Of a DNA stretch of 64,000 bases, positions 11,716 through 23,362 are shown one piece after another. A program made the position numbers and the translations under genes. The notes beneath the pieces are model-generated. The model was not told the DNA's origin. It made no database searches and was given only the letters and a program-made list of their open reading frames with translations. Position 1 is the first letter of the stretch. Each line of letters opens with the position of its first letter. This DNA comes from Pycnopodia helianthoides (Eukaryota > Echinodermata > Asteroidea > Forcipulatida > Asteriidae), in the NCBI GenBank assembly GCA_032158295.1, contig CM063251.1, positions 12,723,757 to 12,787,756 of the forward strand, written 5' to 3'.

Positions 11716-14279
11716 TTATTTGACACCGGTGTTGATGTTAAGTCCAAAGGGTTGGACTGTCTTAAGTTGGTGAATCCAATGCGATTCTCTGAGTTTGCGG
11801 TGTGTGTCATCACCATTGCAAGCCTCAATCACCATAAGTTCAACATCTTTGACGTTGTGATTGGGGCTGTTGAAGTGGATGGAGACGGGGTACTGTTTCT
11901 TGGTCTTTATGGACGAGACATGGTTCGCAAAGCGAAGACTGAGTTTGGTCTTAGTCTCTCCCACATATTGTAGTCCACATTTCTTACATGATATAACATA
12001 GACTACATTAGGTGTGCTACATTGGGAGTCGGTCTTGATGTTGTAAGAAGAGCCAGTGCTATGACTCTTTACTTTAAGTGCCGGTTTGATGTAGAGACAT
12101 GTTCTACACTTGGAGCGGGTACATTTGTGACAACCTAGTATTTCTGTTATGGGTGGTGTTTGGCATGTACCTGGTGGGAGTTTAGCCCTGACTAGGATGT
12201 CTCCCAGGTTTTTAGGGCGGCGGAATGCAACCATGGGGGGCTCAGGGATTGCTGAGCATAACCTGTTAGAGGAGTGAAGTATATTCATATTGTTATTGAG
12301 GATTGATGAGAGTTTAGGCAGTTTAGGGTGGAAGGTGGTGACTAGGGCAACTCTCTTGGTCGGGGCTTTTTTCGTTCTCGTGTTGGTCAACAAAGTGTGA
12401 CGAGGTATGTTGAGGGCTCTGTTGATGGCAAGTTGGACCCTGCGTTCGCTGTGGCCCCTTGAAACAAGGTGTTTCCTTAGGTCGGATGAACGACTTTTGT
12501 ACAAAGTATCTGTGGAACAGATACGCCTTATACGTAATGCTTGACTGTAAGCAATTGCCTTCTTACAGTGACTAGGGTGGCAACTGTTGGAGAGAAGATA
12601 CTGGTGGGTGTCAGTGGGTTTGCTGTATACATCCGTAATAATGCCATTAGGGGATTTAGTTACGGTTACATCTAGAAAGTTCACACTTGTGAGAGAGCAT
12701 TCAGTGGTGAACTTTATGGTGGGGTGGAATGAGTTTATATGGTCGATAAACTCATCCAAGCTGTCTTGACCACCACACCATATGGAGAAAATATCATCGA
12801 TAAATCTCCACCAAACTAGTGGGCGGTTGGGGGCAGAGGACAGGAGTCTGCCCTCTAAGTCAGACATGAATAGGTTGGCATATGAGGGTGCCATTTTGGT
12901 ACCCATTGCGGTACCTTGTACCTGTACAAAATGTCTGTCAGTAAATGAAAAATTGTTCTTAGTGAGAATGTGGCTGATGAGTTCCTTAATCTCTCTCACT
13001 GAGGGGCGGGATTGTCTATTGGCCCTGAGAGCAGAGACACAAGCACTCATGCCTTCATTATGGGGTATGTTAGTATACAGTGATGAAACATCCAGAGTAA
13101 CCAGAATAGCAGAGTCAGGTATTTGATGTTTGACTTCCTCTAGTTTATGGAGGAAGTCTGTGGTATCCTTTATGAAGGACGGGATGCGGGAGACTAAGGG
13201 GTTGAGGAAACTATCGACAAACTCAGAAATGCGTTCTGTGGGGCTACCATTACCAGATACAATGGGTCGACCCGGGTTGTTGGGCTTGTGTATCTTGGGT
13301 AGAAGGTAGAAGCGTGCTGTACGGGGGTCCTGTGGGAGGAGATAGTTAAACGTATCTTTCTCGATACCGTTGGCATTGTGAATTTTAACCAGAGTGTCAC
13401 TGATTTGTTTGGAAAACGATTGAGTAGGGTCAGTGTCACATTCAATATAATGATCAGTGTTGCTGAGCTGTTTGAGGCCCTCAGCTATATAATCATGTGT
13501 GTTCATGACTACAACTGCGGACCCCTTGTCAGCTCGTTTAATCACTACGTCTGATGATTGGCGGAGCTGTGTTAGGGCGTGGCGTTCATCTTGGGGGAGG
13601 TTATTGGGTGTCGAGGTGTTGGGGACCTTAAGAACCTCAGAGTTGACTGAATTGATGTAAGCGTCTAGAGCTACATCTCGGTTCTTAGGGGGTACCCAAC
13701 TACTCTTTTCCTTGAAGCGGTTGCGGGTGGGTTGGATCTCAACAGATGACTCGTCATCTGTGGATGGCTCTACATGAAAATATTCACGTAGGCGTAACCT
13801 GCGGTTGAATTGGGCCATGTCCTGTTGGAAAGACAGTTGGTTGGGTTCTCTAGGTGTGGGGCAAAACTTAAGACCCCTTGAAAGGAGTTTAACCTGTGGG
13901 TCGGTTAAGACTTTGTCAGACAGATTGACTACTGTACATGTTGTATCTGGCGACCTTTCAAGGGGGTGAGTAAGAGTTGGCCTCTTGCTGTGGAAACGTC
14001 TATGAATGTATTTCTTATGGTTAGCTTGGACATTCATACGTTTCTTGTTCTGTTTGTCCGTTAGGGTGGACCGTAGGTGGTTAACATTAGATCGTAGGAT
14101 ATCATGTAAATGTTCATACTCTTGATTGGAGCATGATTCTTGGAGTTGAGATTCAGTCTCTGTTATCTCAAGTAACTGGTTATCAATGTATTGTTGGCAT
14201 TGATCTTCCAGTAACCTGAGCAGATGGAAAGATGTGTTAGTGAGTGTCTTATTCCATTTCTTCAAAAATGAGGTTTCAA
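11716..14279 (-). pseudogene. Penelope-like retroelement ORF, copy 1 (reverse transcriptase + GIY-YIG endonuclease, N-terminus lost)
   Basis: A minus-strand frame encodes a Penelope-like element protein. In order it has a basic N-terminal helical region, reverse-transcriptase motifs (YLLPKIHKP; TLDVSSLYTNI, motif A; GTAMGTKMAPSYANLFM, motif B; WWRFIDDIFSIW, catalytic Asp pair; VNFLDVTV), a Cys-rich linker (CHKCTRSKCRTC) and a C-terminal GIY-YIG nuclease (VYVISCKKCGLQYVGET, then Arg, His and a later Glu). This order is diagnostic of endonuclease-bearing Penelope-like elements, probably Neptune/Poseidon-type. The C-terminus looks complete. Compared with copy 2, about the first 60 residues are missing: the frame enters a TA microsatellite at about 14,280, which only adds meaningless Tyr-Ile repeats upstream. 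Hammerhead-like motifs bracket it at 11,126 and 14,386. It is 5'-damaged and probably cannot move. Confidence 0.9.
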
Positions 14280-14283
14280 TCTT

Positions 14284-14285
14284 GA

Positions 14286-14378
<93 letters not shown>
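14284..14378. repeat. TA microsatellite at the 5' break of Penelope-like copy 1
   Basis: About 90 bp of alternating TA directly replacing the N-terminal codons of the copy 1 ORF. Confidence 0.95.
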
Positions 14379-14385
14379 GTAATGA

Positions 14386-14431
14386 GTAGGGTAGATGCCT
14401 AAGCTTTCGATCCAAACCGGACCTTCTTCAG

Positions 14432-14434
<3 letters not shown>
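14386..14434 (-). ncRNA. Hammerhead-ribozyme-like motif 8, 5' side of Penelope-like copy 1
   Basis: Minus-strand core CTGAAGA, GGTCC/GGATC stem and GAAAGC, with TA repeats on both sides. It lies upstream of the copy 1 ORF in the ORF's own direction. Confidence 0.55.

Positions 14435-14517
<83 letters not shown>
14435..14517. repeat. TA microsatellite between hammerhead-like motif 8 and the inverted unit
   Basis: About 80 bp of TA with one TTTA interruption. Confidence 0.95.
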
Positions 14518-14521
<4 letters not shown>

Positions 14522-15594
14522 AAGAAAAAAACACCCAATGAAACAGTATAACTATTTTGAATTATAACGTTTTGGGGGTCATGCTATTAATAGATTGCGT
14601 AAATATAAGAATCGTTCACAACACGTGGGGTCTGTGCTTCAACTTTTGAGGAGACTTGATAAATTAAGGCCTTAAAGTTGGCCCTATTTGACCGGGGAAG
14701 TGGAGAAGTGCTTCACGAAAACTGGCAGCAAGTCGGTTTTGGGAAAAGACAAATTTTTGTTGTTCGCGTGTTTTTTTTTTGTCTTCTAGGGTAGTTAGGA
14801 AAAGTTCCAAACGGCTGACCTGCCAACAAATGAAAAGAATTCTAAAGTTCAGTCGTCTGTAAACATGTTTGATTGGTTTTCAAGAGGTTGAGAGACTTGT
14901 GAGTATTTTTGAATATTTATCATAAGCATTGGTTCCTATGGGAGTTTATTTAGTTTAGTCTTACTAGTTTGTTACCTTCCAAGTGAAAACACCTCAACGC
15001 CGGTGAAATTTCCCTGCGTCCGGGCATCAATCTTGAAAAATATCCCTACGCCTCTTGGCAAATAGGACTATATATTGTTGAGTGCCTATGTCATCCGAAA
15101 TACCTCAAGTTAAAAGTTAACAACCCCCAGGGCCCAATTTCATGGAGCTGTTTCAGCACAAAATTTAGCTTAAGCCAAAAAATCATTGCTTAGAAAAATC
15201 AGACTACCGGCCAAGACTATACACTCAATTGTTATGCTAAGTAAACAACAGCTAAATACCAGTCACAAGCAATGTATAAGGCATGCAATTTTGGCCAGTA
15301 ACATGTGTAAAATAAGCAAGCTATTTTCTTGCTTTAGCAAATTGTTTACTTAAGCAGCTCCCTGAAATTGGGCCCAGGTCACATTCTCTAGTAATGTTTT
15401 GTCCCTTTTTCTTCAAAATATGTTCTCAATTATGTTTTGAGTGTTATGGTTGGATTCTATAGACATTGAAGATCAAGCCCGTGTTCTTAGAATTTCTTTC
15501 ATGATTTTCGAAAGTGCTAAAAATTGGGCATATCTGGTACTATAGTCTGTCAACATTGGTCGAAATTGCACTTATTGTCGAATCTCGTGCATAT
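14518..15594 (-). repeat. Inverted copy of the array unit
   Basis: This stretch is the reverse complement of the main body of the array unit (compare about 9,911-10,987), including the palindromic element. Together with the two Penelope ORFs it makes a large head-to-head inverted structure centred here. Confidence 0.88.
15130..15375. mobile_element. Palindromic miniature element, copy 7
   Basis: Same family as in the array, carried in the inverted unit. Confidence 0.8.
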
Positions 15595-15610
15595 ATATAT
15601 ATATCTCACC

Positions 15611-17548
15611 ATGGCACTTGCTACTGATACCAAGTGCCTTTTCCGAAAACTACGTAAGCTTAAAGAAAAGAACATTCGCTTCTTGTCACATCTTGATAAC
15701 TATCGTTTTTATCGTTTATCCCGGATCATCCCTAAAGGGCTCCAGATCAAGTGTGCCCCTTCCTTTGGGGACCTTGAACCCTCATTTTTGAAGAAATGGA
15801 ATAAGACACTCACTAACACGTCTTTCCATCTGCTCAGGTTACTGGAAGATCAATGCCAACAATACATTGATAACCAGTTACTTGAGATAACAGAGACTGA
15901 ATCTCAACTCCAAGAATCATGCTCCAATCAAGAGTATGAACATTTACATGATATCCTACGATCTAATGTCAACCACCTACGGTCCACCCTAACGGACAAA
16001 CAGAACAAGAAACGCATGAATGTCCAAGCTAACCATAAGAAATACATTCATAGACGTTTCCACTGCAAGAGGCCAACTCTTACTCACCCCCTTGAAAGGT
16101 CGCCAGATACAACATGTACAGTAGTCAATCTGTCTGACAAAGTCTTAACCGACCCACAGGTTAAACTCCTTTCAAGGGGCCTTAAGTTTTGCCCCACACC
16201 TAGAGAACCTAACCAACTGTCTTTCCAACAGGACATGGCCCAATTCAACCGCAGGTTACGCCTACGTGAATATTTTCATGTAGAGCCATCCACAGATGAC
16301 GAGTCATCTGTTGAGATCCAACCCACCCGCAACCGCTTCAAGGAAAAGAGTAGTTGGGTACCCCCTAAGAACCGAGATGTAGCTCTAGACACTTACATCA
16401 ATTCAGTCAACTCTGAGGTTCTTAAGGTCCCCAACACCTCGACACCCAATAACCTCCCCCAAGATAAACGCCACGCCCTCACACAGCTCCGCCAATCATC
16501 AGACATAGTGATTAAACGAGCTGACAAGGGGTCCGCAGTTGTAGTCATGAACACACATGATTATATAGCTGAGGGCCTCAGACAGCTCAGCAACACTGAT
16601 CATTATATTGAATGTGACACTGACCCTACTCAATCGTTTTCCAAACAAATCAGTGACACTCTGGTTAAAATTCACAATGCCAACGGTATCGAGAAAGATA
16701 CGTTTAACTATCTCCTCCCACAGGACCCCCGTACAGCACGCTTCTACCTTCTACCCAAGATACACAAGCCCAACAACCCGGGTCGACCCATTGTATCTGG
16801 TAATGGTAGCCCCACAGAACGCATTTCTGAGTTTGTCGATAGTTTCCTCAACCCCTTAGTCTCCCGCATCCCGTCCTTCATAAAGGATACCACAGACTTC
16901 CTCCATAAACTAGAGGAAGTCAAACATCAAATACCTGACTCTGCTATTCTGGTTACTCTGGATGTTTCATCACTGTATACTAACATACCCCGTAATGAAG
17001 GCATGAGTGCTTGTGTCTCTGCTCTCAGGGCCAATAGACAATCCCGCCCCTCAGTGAGAGAGATTAAGGAACTCATCAGCCACATTCTCACTAAGAACAA
17101 TTTTTCATTTACTGACAGACATTTTGTACAGGTACAAGGTACCGCAATGGGTACCAAAATGGCACCCTCATATGCCAACCTATTCATGTCTGACTTAGAG
17201 GACAGACTCCTGTCCTCTGCCCCCAACCGCCCACTAGTTTGGTGGAGATTTATCGATGATATTTTCTCCATATGGTGTGGTGGTCAAGACAGCTTGGATG
17301 AGTTTATCGACCATATAAACTCATTCCACCCCACCATAAAGTTCACTACTGAATGCTCTCTCACAAGTGTGAACTTTCTAGATGTAACCGTAACTAAATC
17401 CCCTAATGGCATTATTACGGATGTATACAGCAAACCCACTGACACCCACCAGTATCTTCTCTCCTACAGTTGCCACCCTAGTCACTGTAAGAAGGCAATT
17501 GCTTACAGTCTGTACACACAAATTAAAAGAAACAAGTATTTAAAATAA
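15611..17548 (+). pseudogene. Penelope-like retroelement ORF, copy 2 (reverse transcriptase only, endonuclease lost)
   Basis: Plus-strand frame nearly identical to copy 1 over about 575 residues, with under ten amino-acid differences by eye. I choose the ATG at 15,611 because its context is good (CACCATGG) and it opens a plausible N-terminus (MALATDTKCLFRKLRKLK) absent from copy 1; the open frame upstream is array sequence. All reverse-transcriptase motifs are intact, including FIDDIF. After CHPSHCKKAIAYS (about 17,508) the homology stops and a short unrelated tail of about 13 residues ends the frame. The Cys-rich linker and GIY-YIG nuclease are therefore missing. The break falls at the same GCTTACAG sequence that starts the captured fragments in the array. 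Confidence 0.9.
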
Positions 17549-18157
17549 ATTGTAAAACGTGTGATACAGCCTCTTCTAAAAATGATGTGCTATGATTCAG
17601 TTTCGAAGCAGTTTGCAATCCTGACACTTGAACCAATATTGCTGTGAAATGTCTGTGTTGTAGAGTAAAGGTTGTTTTGTGAATGTCCCCAATACCACTA
17701 CACCACAATTGGTTTTGTCTTTTAAAAAATCAAAATCAAACATGGCATCAACATGCTCAAAATAAATGATGAGTATTTGGAAATCGAGATGGAATGTTGT
17801 AATGAATGCATTCTTCCCTTAAACCAATGCTGAGTCATACATTCAAAAACTAGTACATTGGACCCTTTGCCCCACTAAACCCATGCCCCATCTTTGAATA
17901 AATGACACACAAAAATGGTGTGAAACCTTTTGTAGAGTACAGGCCCAATTTGAGAATGGTGATCGCAAGAATTTTGCAGTAACCAAAGCCATGAAATTTA
18001 GCCCTGTACTCTTGACCTTAATTCAAAGGTTGACAGCGAAATATTTAGAATTCTAAAAAATTCTGTACAATGATTTATTTTTACAGCTGAAGAATAACAG
18101 ACCCAGTTAAATTTACCTTTTTAAGTCTATATTTGAGAAGCTGAAACTCCCTCATTT
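17549..18157. other. Non-coding stretch right of Penelope-like copy 2
   Basis: AT-rich sequence; I see no gene, repeat or structure that I can support. Confidence 0.5.
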
Positions 18158-18505
18158 TCAAATAAAGTGGATCATTCCCAACAACACACTTCCAACTGTT
18201 AGATAATGATGATTCACCTCGACATTTACCAATTGAAGAATTAGAGCAGGAGTCCGAAATGGGGTAGTGAGAAGATCCACTTCTGCCCGAGTTTGAAAAG
18301 GGAGGATAAGATGATTCATTACTTCCTGTTTCTGAAAGGGGGGGGTAGATGATCTACTGTCCGAGTCTGAAAAGGGGCGAGATGATCCACTCCTGCATGT
18401 ACTTTTGCTCTTCTTATCTCCTGCTGCAGTACTGGCATCAGTTACGTCATGCTTATGTTGATTTAATTTGGCTTTCTGCATCATTCTCCGTTTTGTCTAA
18501 ATGAG
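18158..18505 (-). other. Possible minus-strand exon with imperfect repeats, unrecognised
   Basis: A frame of 108 codons (18,158-18,484) is Ser/Asp-rich at first (KSKSTCRSGSSRPFSDSDS). The DNA contains several imperfect copies of a motif like CTGAAAAGGGG...GATGATCCACT about 50-60 bp apart. On the minus strand CTCATTTAG lies just upstream and could be a splice acceptor. I recognise no family. The repeats could equally be a non-coding minisatellite. Confidence 0.2.
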
Positions 18506-18856
18506 ATGACACAATGTTTTTTTGTGATGACCCATAGTTTTATGTAGCTCATATCATAACCAGCCCATCATCCGAGTACCGAGATGTTTTTGCATTAGAA
18601 CAACACCTGTGGTGTGTGTAACTCCCATGAACTCCATTTTACTTGTGAAAGCATCTCAAATAAACTTCCTCGTTATTAAACAATTCCTGCACTGTTCCTG
18701 TAAACCTTCAACAAACAAGGACAAAGTTAAATGTTGTTATAAACAAATAAGCAATTCCAGAATAATCTATAGAATTGTTCAGTCCAAAACTTAAGGTAAA
18801 CCCACTGTCAAGCTCTATTCAGAATGCATTTTATTCACTTGGGCCTATAATAATTC

Positions 18857-18879
18857 CTGGCGAGAAGGTACTTCTCGCC
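18857..18879. other. Short hairpin GGCGAGAA/TTCTCGCC
   Basis: Eight-base perfect arms around a 5-base GGTAC loop, in otherwise plain sequence. Function unknown. Confidence 0.5.
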
Positions 18880-19220
18880 ACAATACTATTCACAACAACG
18901 TTCCCTGTTATAAACGCATGGCGATTCATGAATAATTCACGAAAAGGTGCAAACTCGATCGTTGATTGGCTCCCCCGGAAAGTCGGGGGAAAAACAATGA
19001 AACACTTAAGCACCCTTTTACAAGATACCCACGTCCTTCGTGGAAGCTAAATCGAACCAGGGATTGTGACGCCCTCTGTTGTTGGAATTGATCCATTTCG
19101 ATGCGTTGTTGGAATTGATCCATTTCGGTGCGAAGGTCTTGGAACCAAGACTACCGGGACACAAGTCAAGAAAGATGTCAACCCAAGATGGCGACCCAAG
19201 ATGGCGGATAAAAGTCGGCC

Positions 19221-19275
19221 CTATAGACCATTGATCTACATTATACAGTATAATGTAGATCAATGCTATAGACCT
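19221..19275. other. Perfect 15-bp hairpin flanked by 9-bp direct repeats
   Basis: TTGATCTACATTATA (19231-19245), a CAG loop, then its exact reverse complement TATAATGTAGATCAA (19249-19263). CTATAGACC occurs directly on both sides (19221-19229 and 19266-19274), which looks like a target-site duplication around a tiny foldback insertion. Confidence 0.75.
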
Positions 19276-19580
19276 TTCTATTGCAACGTCACAGCCCGAG
19301 TTTTTGCCAACCGAGGTCGGAAAACTATGGAAAGCCATAAATGCAAAACAAAAACAGATCGCCACAGTTTTTAACAATGTTACACAAATATTCAAAAAAT
19401 AGTGTTGCATTTGTTGGAAACAAAGCAACCAATCATGAGAGGTACTTAGTTAAAAGTTTGCAGAAAATGTTAAAATTTTGTTGAAACATCTATAAACACG
19501 ATTGAGTGTTTTGCTAACATTCGGCCTTCCATGCCAACCAGCGCGGTTTGTTTATCAACAATGGAAAGGTCTATGGTCGG
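19264..19580. mobile_element. Miniature element with terminal inverted repeats, copy 1
   Basis: The ends CTATAGACCTTTCTATTG (19266) and CAATGGAAAGGTCTATGG (about 19559) are inverted complements with few mismatches. The interior is homologous to 62,300-62,592, which shows that it is a dispersed family. No coding capacity. Confidence 0.65.
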
Positions 19581-19684
19581 CCCATATCCCCACGCCGCCT
19601 TGCGGGGACGATGTCACCAAGCGCTGAAGACTGGCAGTTCGCGCAGTGCGGCGGGGAGGAAGTTGACACCAGTGGTTACATGTC

Positions 19685-19840
19685 ATGACTAGACTAGCTA
19701 GAGTCGTTCGCATTACAACTTATGTGCGCATGCTCTCAGATAAAGATGGCGTCTACCGTTGCCACTACAGTACAAGTGCAACTACAACTACAACAAGCTC
19801 AGTTACAGTAGACACCAGTGAGCCGAGGTTAATCAAGAAG
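19685..19840 (+). CDS. Candidate first exon of an unrecognised gene
   Basis: An open frame with possible starts at 19,685 or 19,730 runs through a Ser/Thr-rich stretch (SATTTTTSSVTVD) to SEPRLIKK, then meets a possible donor AAG|GTATAT at 19,840. Joining in phase 0 to the exon at 21,182 keeps the frame open. A second start in a strong context (AAAGATGGCG at 19,745) is in another frame and stops after 21 codons, so the true start is uncertain. No family recognised. Confidence 0.35.
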
Positions 19841-20463
19841 GTATATCTCTTATATTACGACGAATCTTATTATGTTTTACTCATAAAAGATATGGTCATG
19901 ATGAGCAGATAAAAAGTGACTTTCATTCCGTTCATTTTTTAGACCTAGGGGCTAGTCCATCATGTCCATTGGCATTGATTGTCTGCATAAGCACTACCCA
20001 CTACTCACTAGCACTGCTAGCAGGTACGCGGTGCAAACGTGGTGCAAAAAACATAGATTTGGAGGCCAGAAAATGTTCATGAGTAAAATTGAATGACCGA
20101 CATTACACAATTTACATTTAGATAGAGAGGCCTGTAGGCAAATTTCAATCTTTTTTGTCATATCTTTGTTGTAGTTTTGGACTTTGACATGTTCTGTCGT
20201 CAGTGCGATAGAAGAATACTGAATTGAATAGATTCGTGTTTCATTTACTACTACAGACCTAGTAACTGGGACGCTGTACTCCTTTTTTGAAATGTTGACA
20301 TTATCAGTCGTACAAGCTCCCCAGATTAGCCTTGTACACGAGCACGGCGCTCCCCGGACCCTGATATGTTGTCATTTGAGTACGGAAAACCACCAAAAAT
20401 GCCTCAGAACGACAGAAATACCCAAACCAACAAAAAGCTTTTAAAATGCCTACACAGGCTTCT

Positions 20464-21046
20464 TGATATGTCTAAAATCCACCATCAGGTATTTAAAATA
20501 AATGTACTCACGATTTTGTTTTTTGCTGCAATTTTTACCTTTTTTGTCAAGTCGATTGGAGAAAAAATGTCAAATTTACATTTGGACACGTCGGTTCTAT
20601 GATCTGCGTTGCGATGTATGGTTAAGTAGGATTTGAAACTTTGTATGGTGGAAATACGAGTTATAACCAACGGTTCTTCTCAAAACCACCCCAACTCAAT
20701 AAGAGACAGTATTACATGGTTGTCACCGCAAACCTTTTCCAGATGTATGGTTAGTAGATTTAATCAACGACTGTTTGCACACAGTAGCAGCAAACCATTT
20801 TTTCAACAACACGCCCATGTCGAATGCATTGCTCACACTGTGTGCACTCACTGCAAACAGTCGTTGATTAAATCTACTAACCATGTATCGCGACGCAGAT
20901 CATAGAACTGACGTGTCCAAATGTAAGTTGGACACTTTTTCTCCGATTGACTAGACAAAAAACGTAAAATTGCAGCACAAAACAAAATCGTGATAGTTGG
21001 TATATTTTTTAAAATATTTTTGAATAATCTCGTAGACATCTTGAGT
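20464..21046. repeat. Nested inverted repeats (foldback element) in an intron
   Basis: Outer arms of roughly 150 bp (20,464-20,640 against about 20,880-21,046) share ACATTTGGACACGTC, TTCTATGATCTGCGT and CACGATTTTGTTTT in inverted orientation. Inner arms 20,742-20,788 and 20,846-20,888 share TTAGTAGATTTAATCAACGA and CTGTTTGCA in inverted orientation. It lies between two candidate exons of the unrecognised gene. No transposase frame is visible. Confidence 0.75.
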
Positions 21047-21181
21047 GCATGCTGTAAGACACCTTAATCAAATGCCACCAGACTACTACAGACACAGATT
21101 TCTACAGATACCCTAATCAAATGCCACTAGACGTTTTGATCATGTAAGGCATTTACAAGATGTGTCTTTTTTATGTTGCAG

Positions 21182-21244
21182 AGGGCAGGAGGGCCAATAA
21201 CAGATCCTAGTATTAGACATAAGAAGACCAATGTAAAGTTACAG
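21182..21244 (+). CDS. Candidate exon of the unrecognised gene (63 bp)
   Basis: TTTTTTATGTTGCAG acceptor and CAG|GTAAGT donor are both strong. The 63 bp are open in only one frame (RAGGPITDPSIRHKKTNVKLQ without its last residue is 20 long), phase 0 at both ends, matching the phase of the 19,840 donor. Joining directly at the next strong acceptor (23,110) would give a stop, so either an AAG acceptor further in (about 23,132) or an unseen exon is used. Confidence 0.4.
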
Positions 21245-21478
21245 GTAAGTACATGTAGTAATTCATAATAAAAAGTTAAACAAATGACCTTATATGTACA
21301 TGCTGATAAGCCAAAAACATTTTTGAGGTTGAGTGAGGGGTTTTATTTTTTAACATGATGGGGGCCATTCAATTTGAAAACATGTATTCATAAATACCCC
21401 AGACAGTTTCGCTATTCCTATTGGTGGAGAGCGCGTCACGTGGGGGTGTTTTGACAGTATGACCAGCTGGGCCCAATT

Positions 21479-21660
21479 TCATAGAGCTGCTTAAGCACAA
21501 AAAGTAGCTAAGCACAACAAAATTATGCTTACCAGAATAAGGTTACCAGCCAAACTACCATGTAACATGTACAATTTGTGCTTGGTATTCTGCTCATTCC
21601 TGCTTAGCAGACAATTGTTAAGCAGTATTTTCTGCTTAAGCAGCTCTATGAAATTGGGCG
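21479..21660. mobile_element. Palindromic miniature element, dispersed copy 8
   Basis: Shorter member (about 182 bp) with inverted ends GGGCCCAATTTCATAGAGCT and AGCTCTATGAAATTGGGC. The core differs from the array copies. Confidence 0.85.
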
Positions 21661-23110
21661 CTGGAGCTGTTTATAACCGGTTGTTTTTCGGATAGCATTT
21701 GTGCGGGTTAGCCCACAGCCTCGTTCTCAGGGGTGATTGATCTCACATCGCCCTTTTAGCCCATGGATACGAGGATGCATACTTCGCGCACCAATGCATA
21801 TCCAAAAACTGTCTCAAAAAAATGCACCACACGTCGCTCGGAAAACAGATAAGTTTTTATAGAGTTTCCTACTTTATTACGACTTCTAACCAAAATTGCA
21901 TTTATGAATGGGATTGTTCTTAAACGGCCGTTTGAAACCTTGCAGGTTTGTTGCCGTCTTGATCGCAAGGACACGACCCTTCCGGTTTTAAATGGCTGTT
22001 TAAGAACTCGTCCCTACCCTTTTATTCCCTTATTGTAGATTGAGTCATGAGTGATTTGAAAATGGGAAATTAGACAAAACAATTGTAATATGTTTTTACG
22101 TGTGACTCTATTAACTTTTTGCCTAAATGTTTTTTTCATAAATTATATAAAATAAATGTACCAATGAATATGTTTTCTCTTGAAATTTCCACTCTATTTA
22201 CCTTTCACCAAAGAATCTGGCTGAGTTGTAAAAAAAACTGCTTGATGACAGCAGCCAATATTGTGTATTACTCGTACTCAAATCAAGTGTTGGGGTGCCA
22301 GCAAATCAGCTGATTCTGATCGAGTTGTATAAACGCCGTTCGCATTGGGAGACATGTTGCAGCATGGCTCATGGTTGCAGCTACATGTAGCTGTGAACAT
22401 TTCTTTTTTCTGTAGTCCGAATTTGCCATTGTCATTAAAAAGAATTAATGGTAAAAGTTATGATAAGTGTTTTTCTTGAAACTAAAGAAAGGATTCCTTC
22501 AAAGTAATTATTGTTTTAAAATGCTAGGTGCGATCTATACCATATTCATGTGCATTTAACATGGAATCGATCCTCACTTGCACGTGTACACACTAAGCCT
22601 GCACATCCATATGAGCATGCCTGGTATGCGTTAGTGGCACACAAACACACATAAAGTTTGGATGTTTGGTATATAACTTTGTTTGTGATAAATATTTGGA
22701 TTTCATGGATATTATACGCATAAATTTCTTCTGTTTTAAGTTTTATGAATTTTTTGATTGACCGAAAAACAGAGATAACACTTAAAAAATTTATGATTTG
22801 TTATTTTGTTGCTGCTATGTTCCTCTGTGAAAGTTATTAATCCCAAAATACAAACAATTATGGAATAATTTGTTACCATAGTATCCAGAGTATTACTTTG
22901 GATACCTTTTATTTTATTCGTTTGCATGACCAGTATTTTTTTTCCCCTCTCCAGTTGCTAGTGAAATAGAAGACAAACAAGAATTGTCCACCTGACTTGG
23001 TCCACAAATTTGTGGCTTACAGGACTTTTAAAACCGCAGCATTTTTACATTAGTAACATGCTCGAATGTTCACCACAGGCTTTACTTATTTTTATTTTTT
23101 TCAATTGCAG
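21661..23110. other. Probable intron, mostly featureless
   Basis: AT-rich sequence with no supported gene. It ends in a polypyrimidine tract and the TTGCAG acceptor of the next exon. Confidence 0.4.
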
Positions 23111-23362
23111 GCAATCGTCATTCTGGAGTTAGAAAGAAGTTATTAAAAGTGAATTTAGAGAGACCAGAAGAGTATAAATGGATCGGAGTATATAAACAGC
23201 TCACAACCCCAGACAAACAAAAGGTGTGGAAGATACTGCCCATAAACTCTACAATAATTTTGGACAACATACCAGAACCAAATTTATCAACAAATCTGCA
23301 GCAAGCCATCAAAGACATTAAATACAAAGAATATGCAGGTTATTCTGTTTGGGAGGTGGAAA
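23111..23362 (+). CDS. Exon of the unrecognised gene (VNLERPEEYKW...WEVE)
   Basis: A TTTTTTTCAATTGCAG acceptor precedes an 84-codon open frame that ends at a consensus GTAAGT donor in phase 1. The encoded segment is hydrophilic with regularly spaced aromatic residues (EEYKWIGVYKQL, KVWKILP, YAGYSVWEVE), looking like one compact globular domain. The phase-1 donor joins in frame to the exon at 25,025. I do not recognise the domain. Confidence 0.55.

Noticed and set aside
13194..13445. 83-codon frame also found at 16,608-16,859
   Set aside because: It is an alternative-frame shadow of the reverse transcriptase in both copies, conserved only because the copies are nearly identical.
14280..14415. 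N-terminal extension of the Penelope ORF with Tyr-Ile repeats
   Set aside because: It encodes only the TA microsatellite and the hammerhead-like motif; copy 2 shows the genuine N-terminus.
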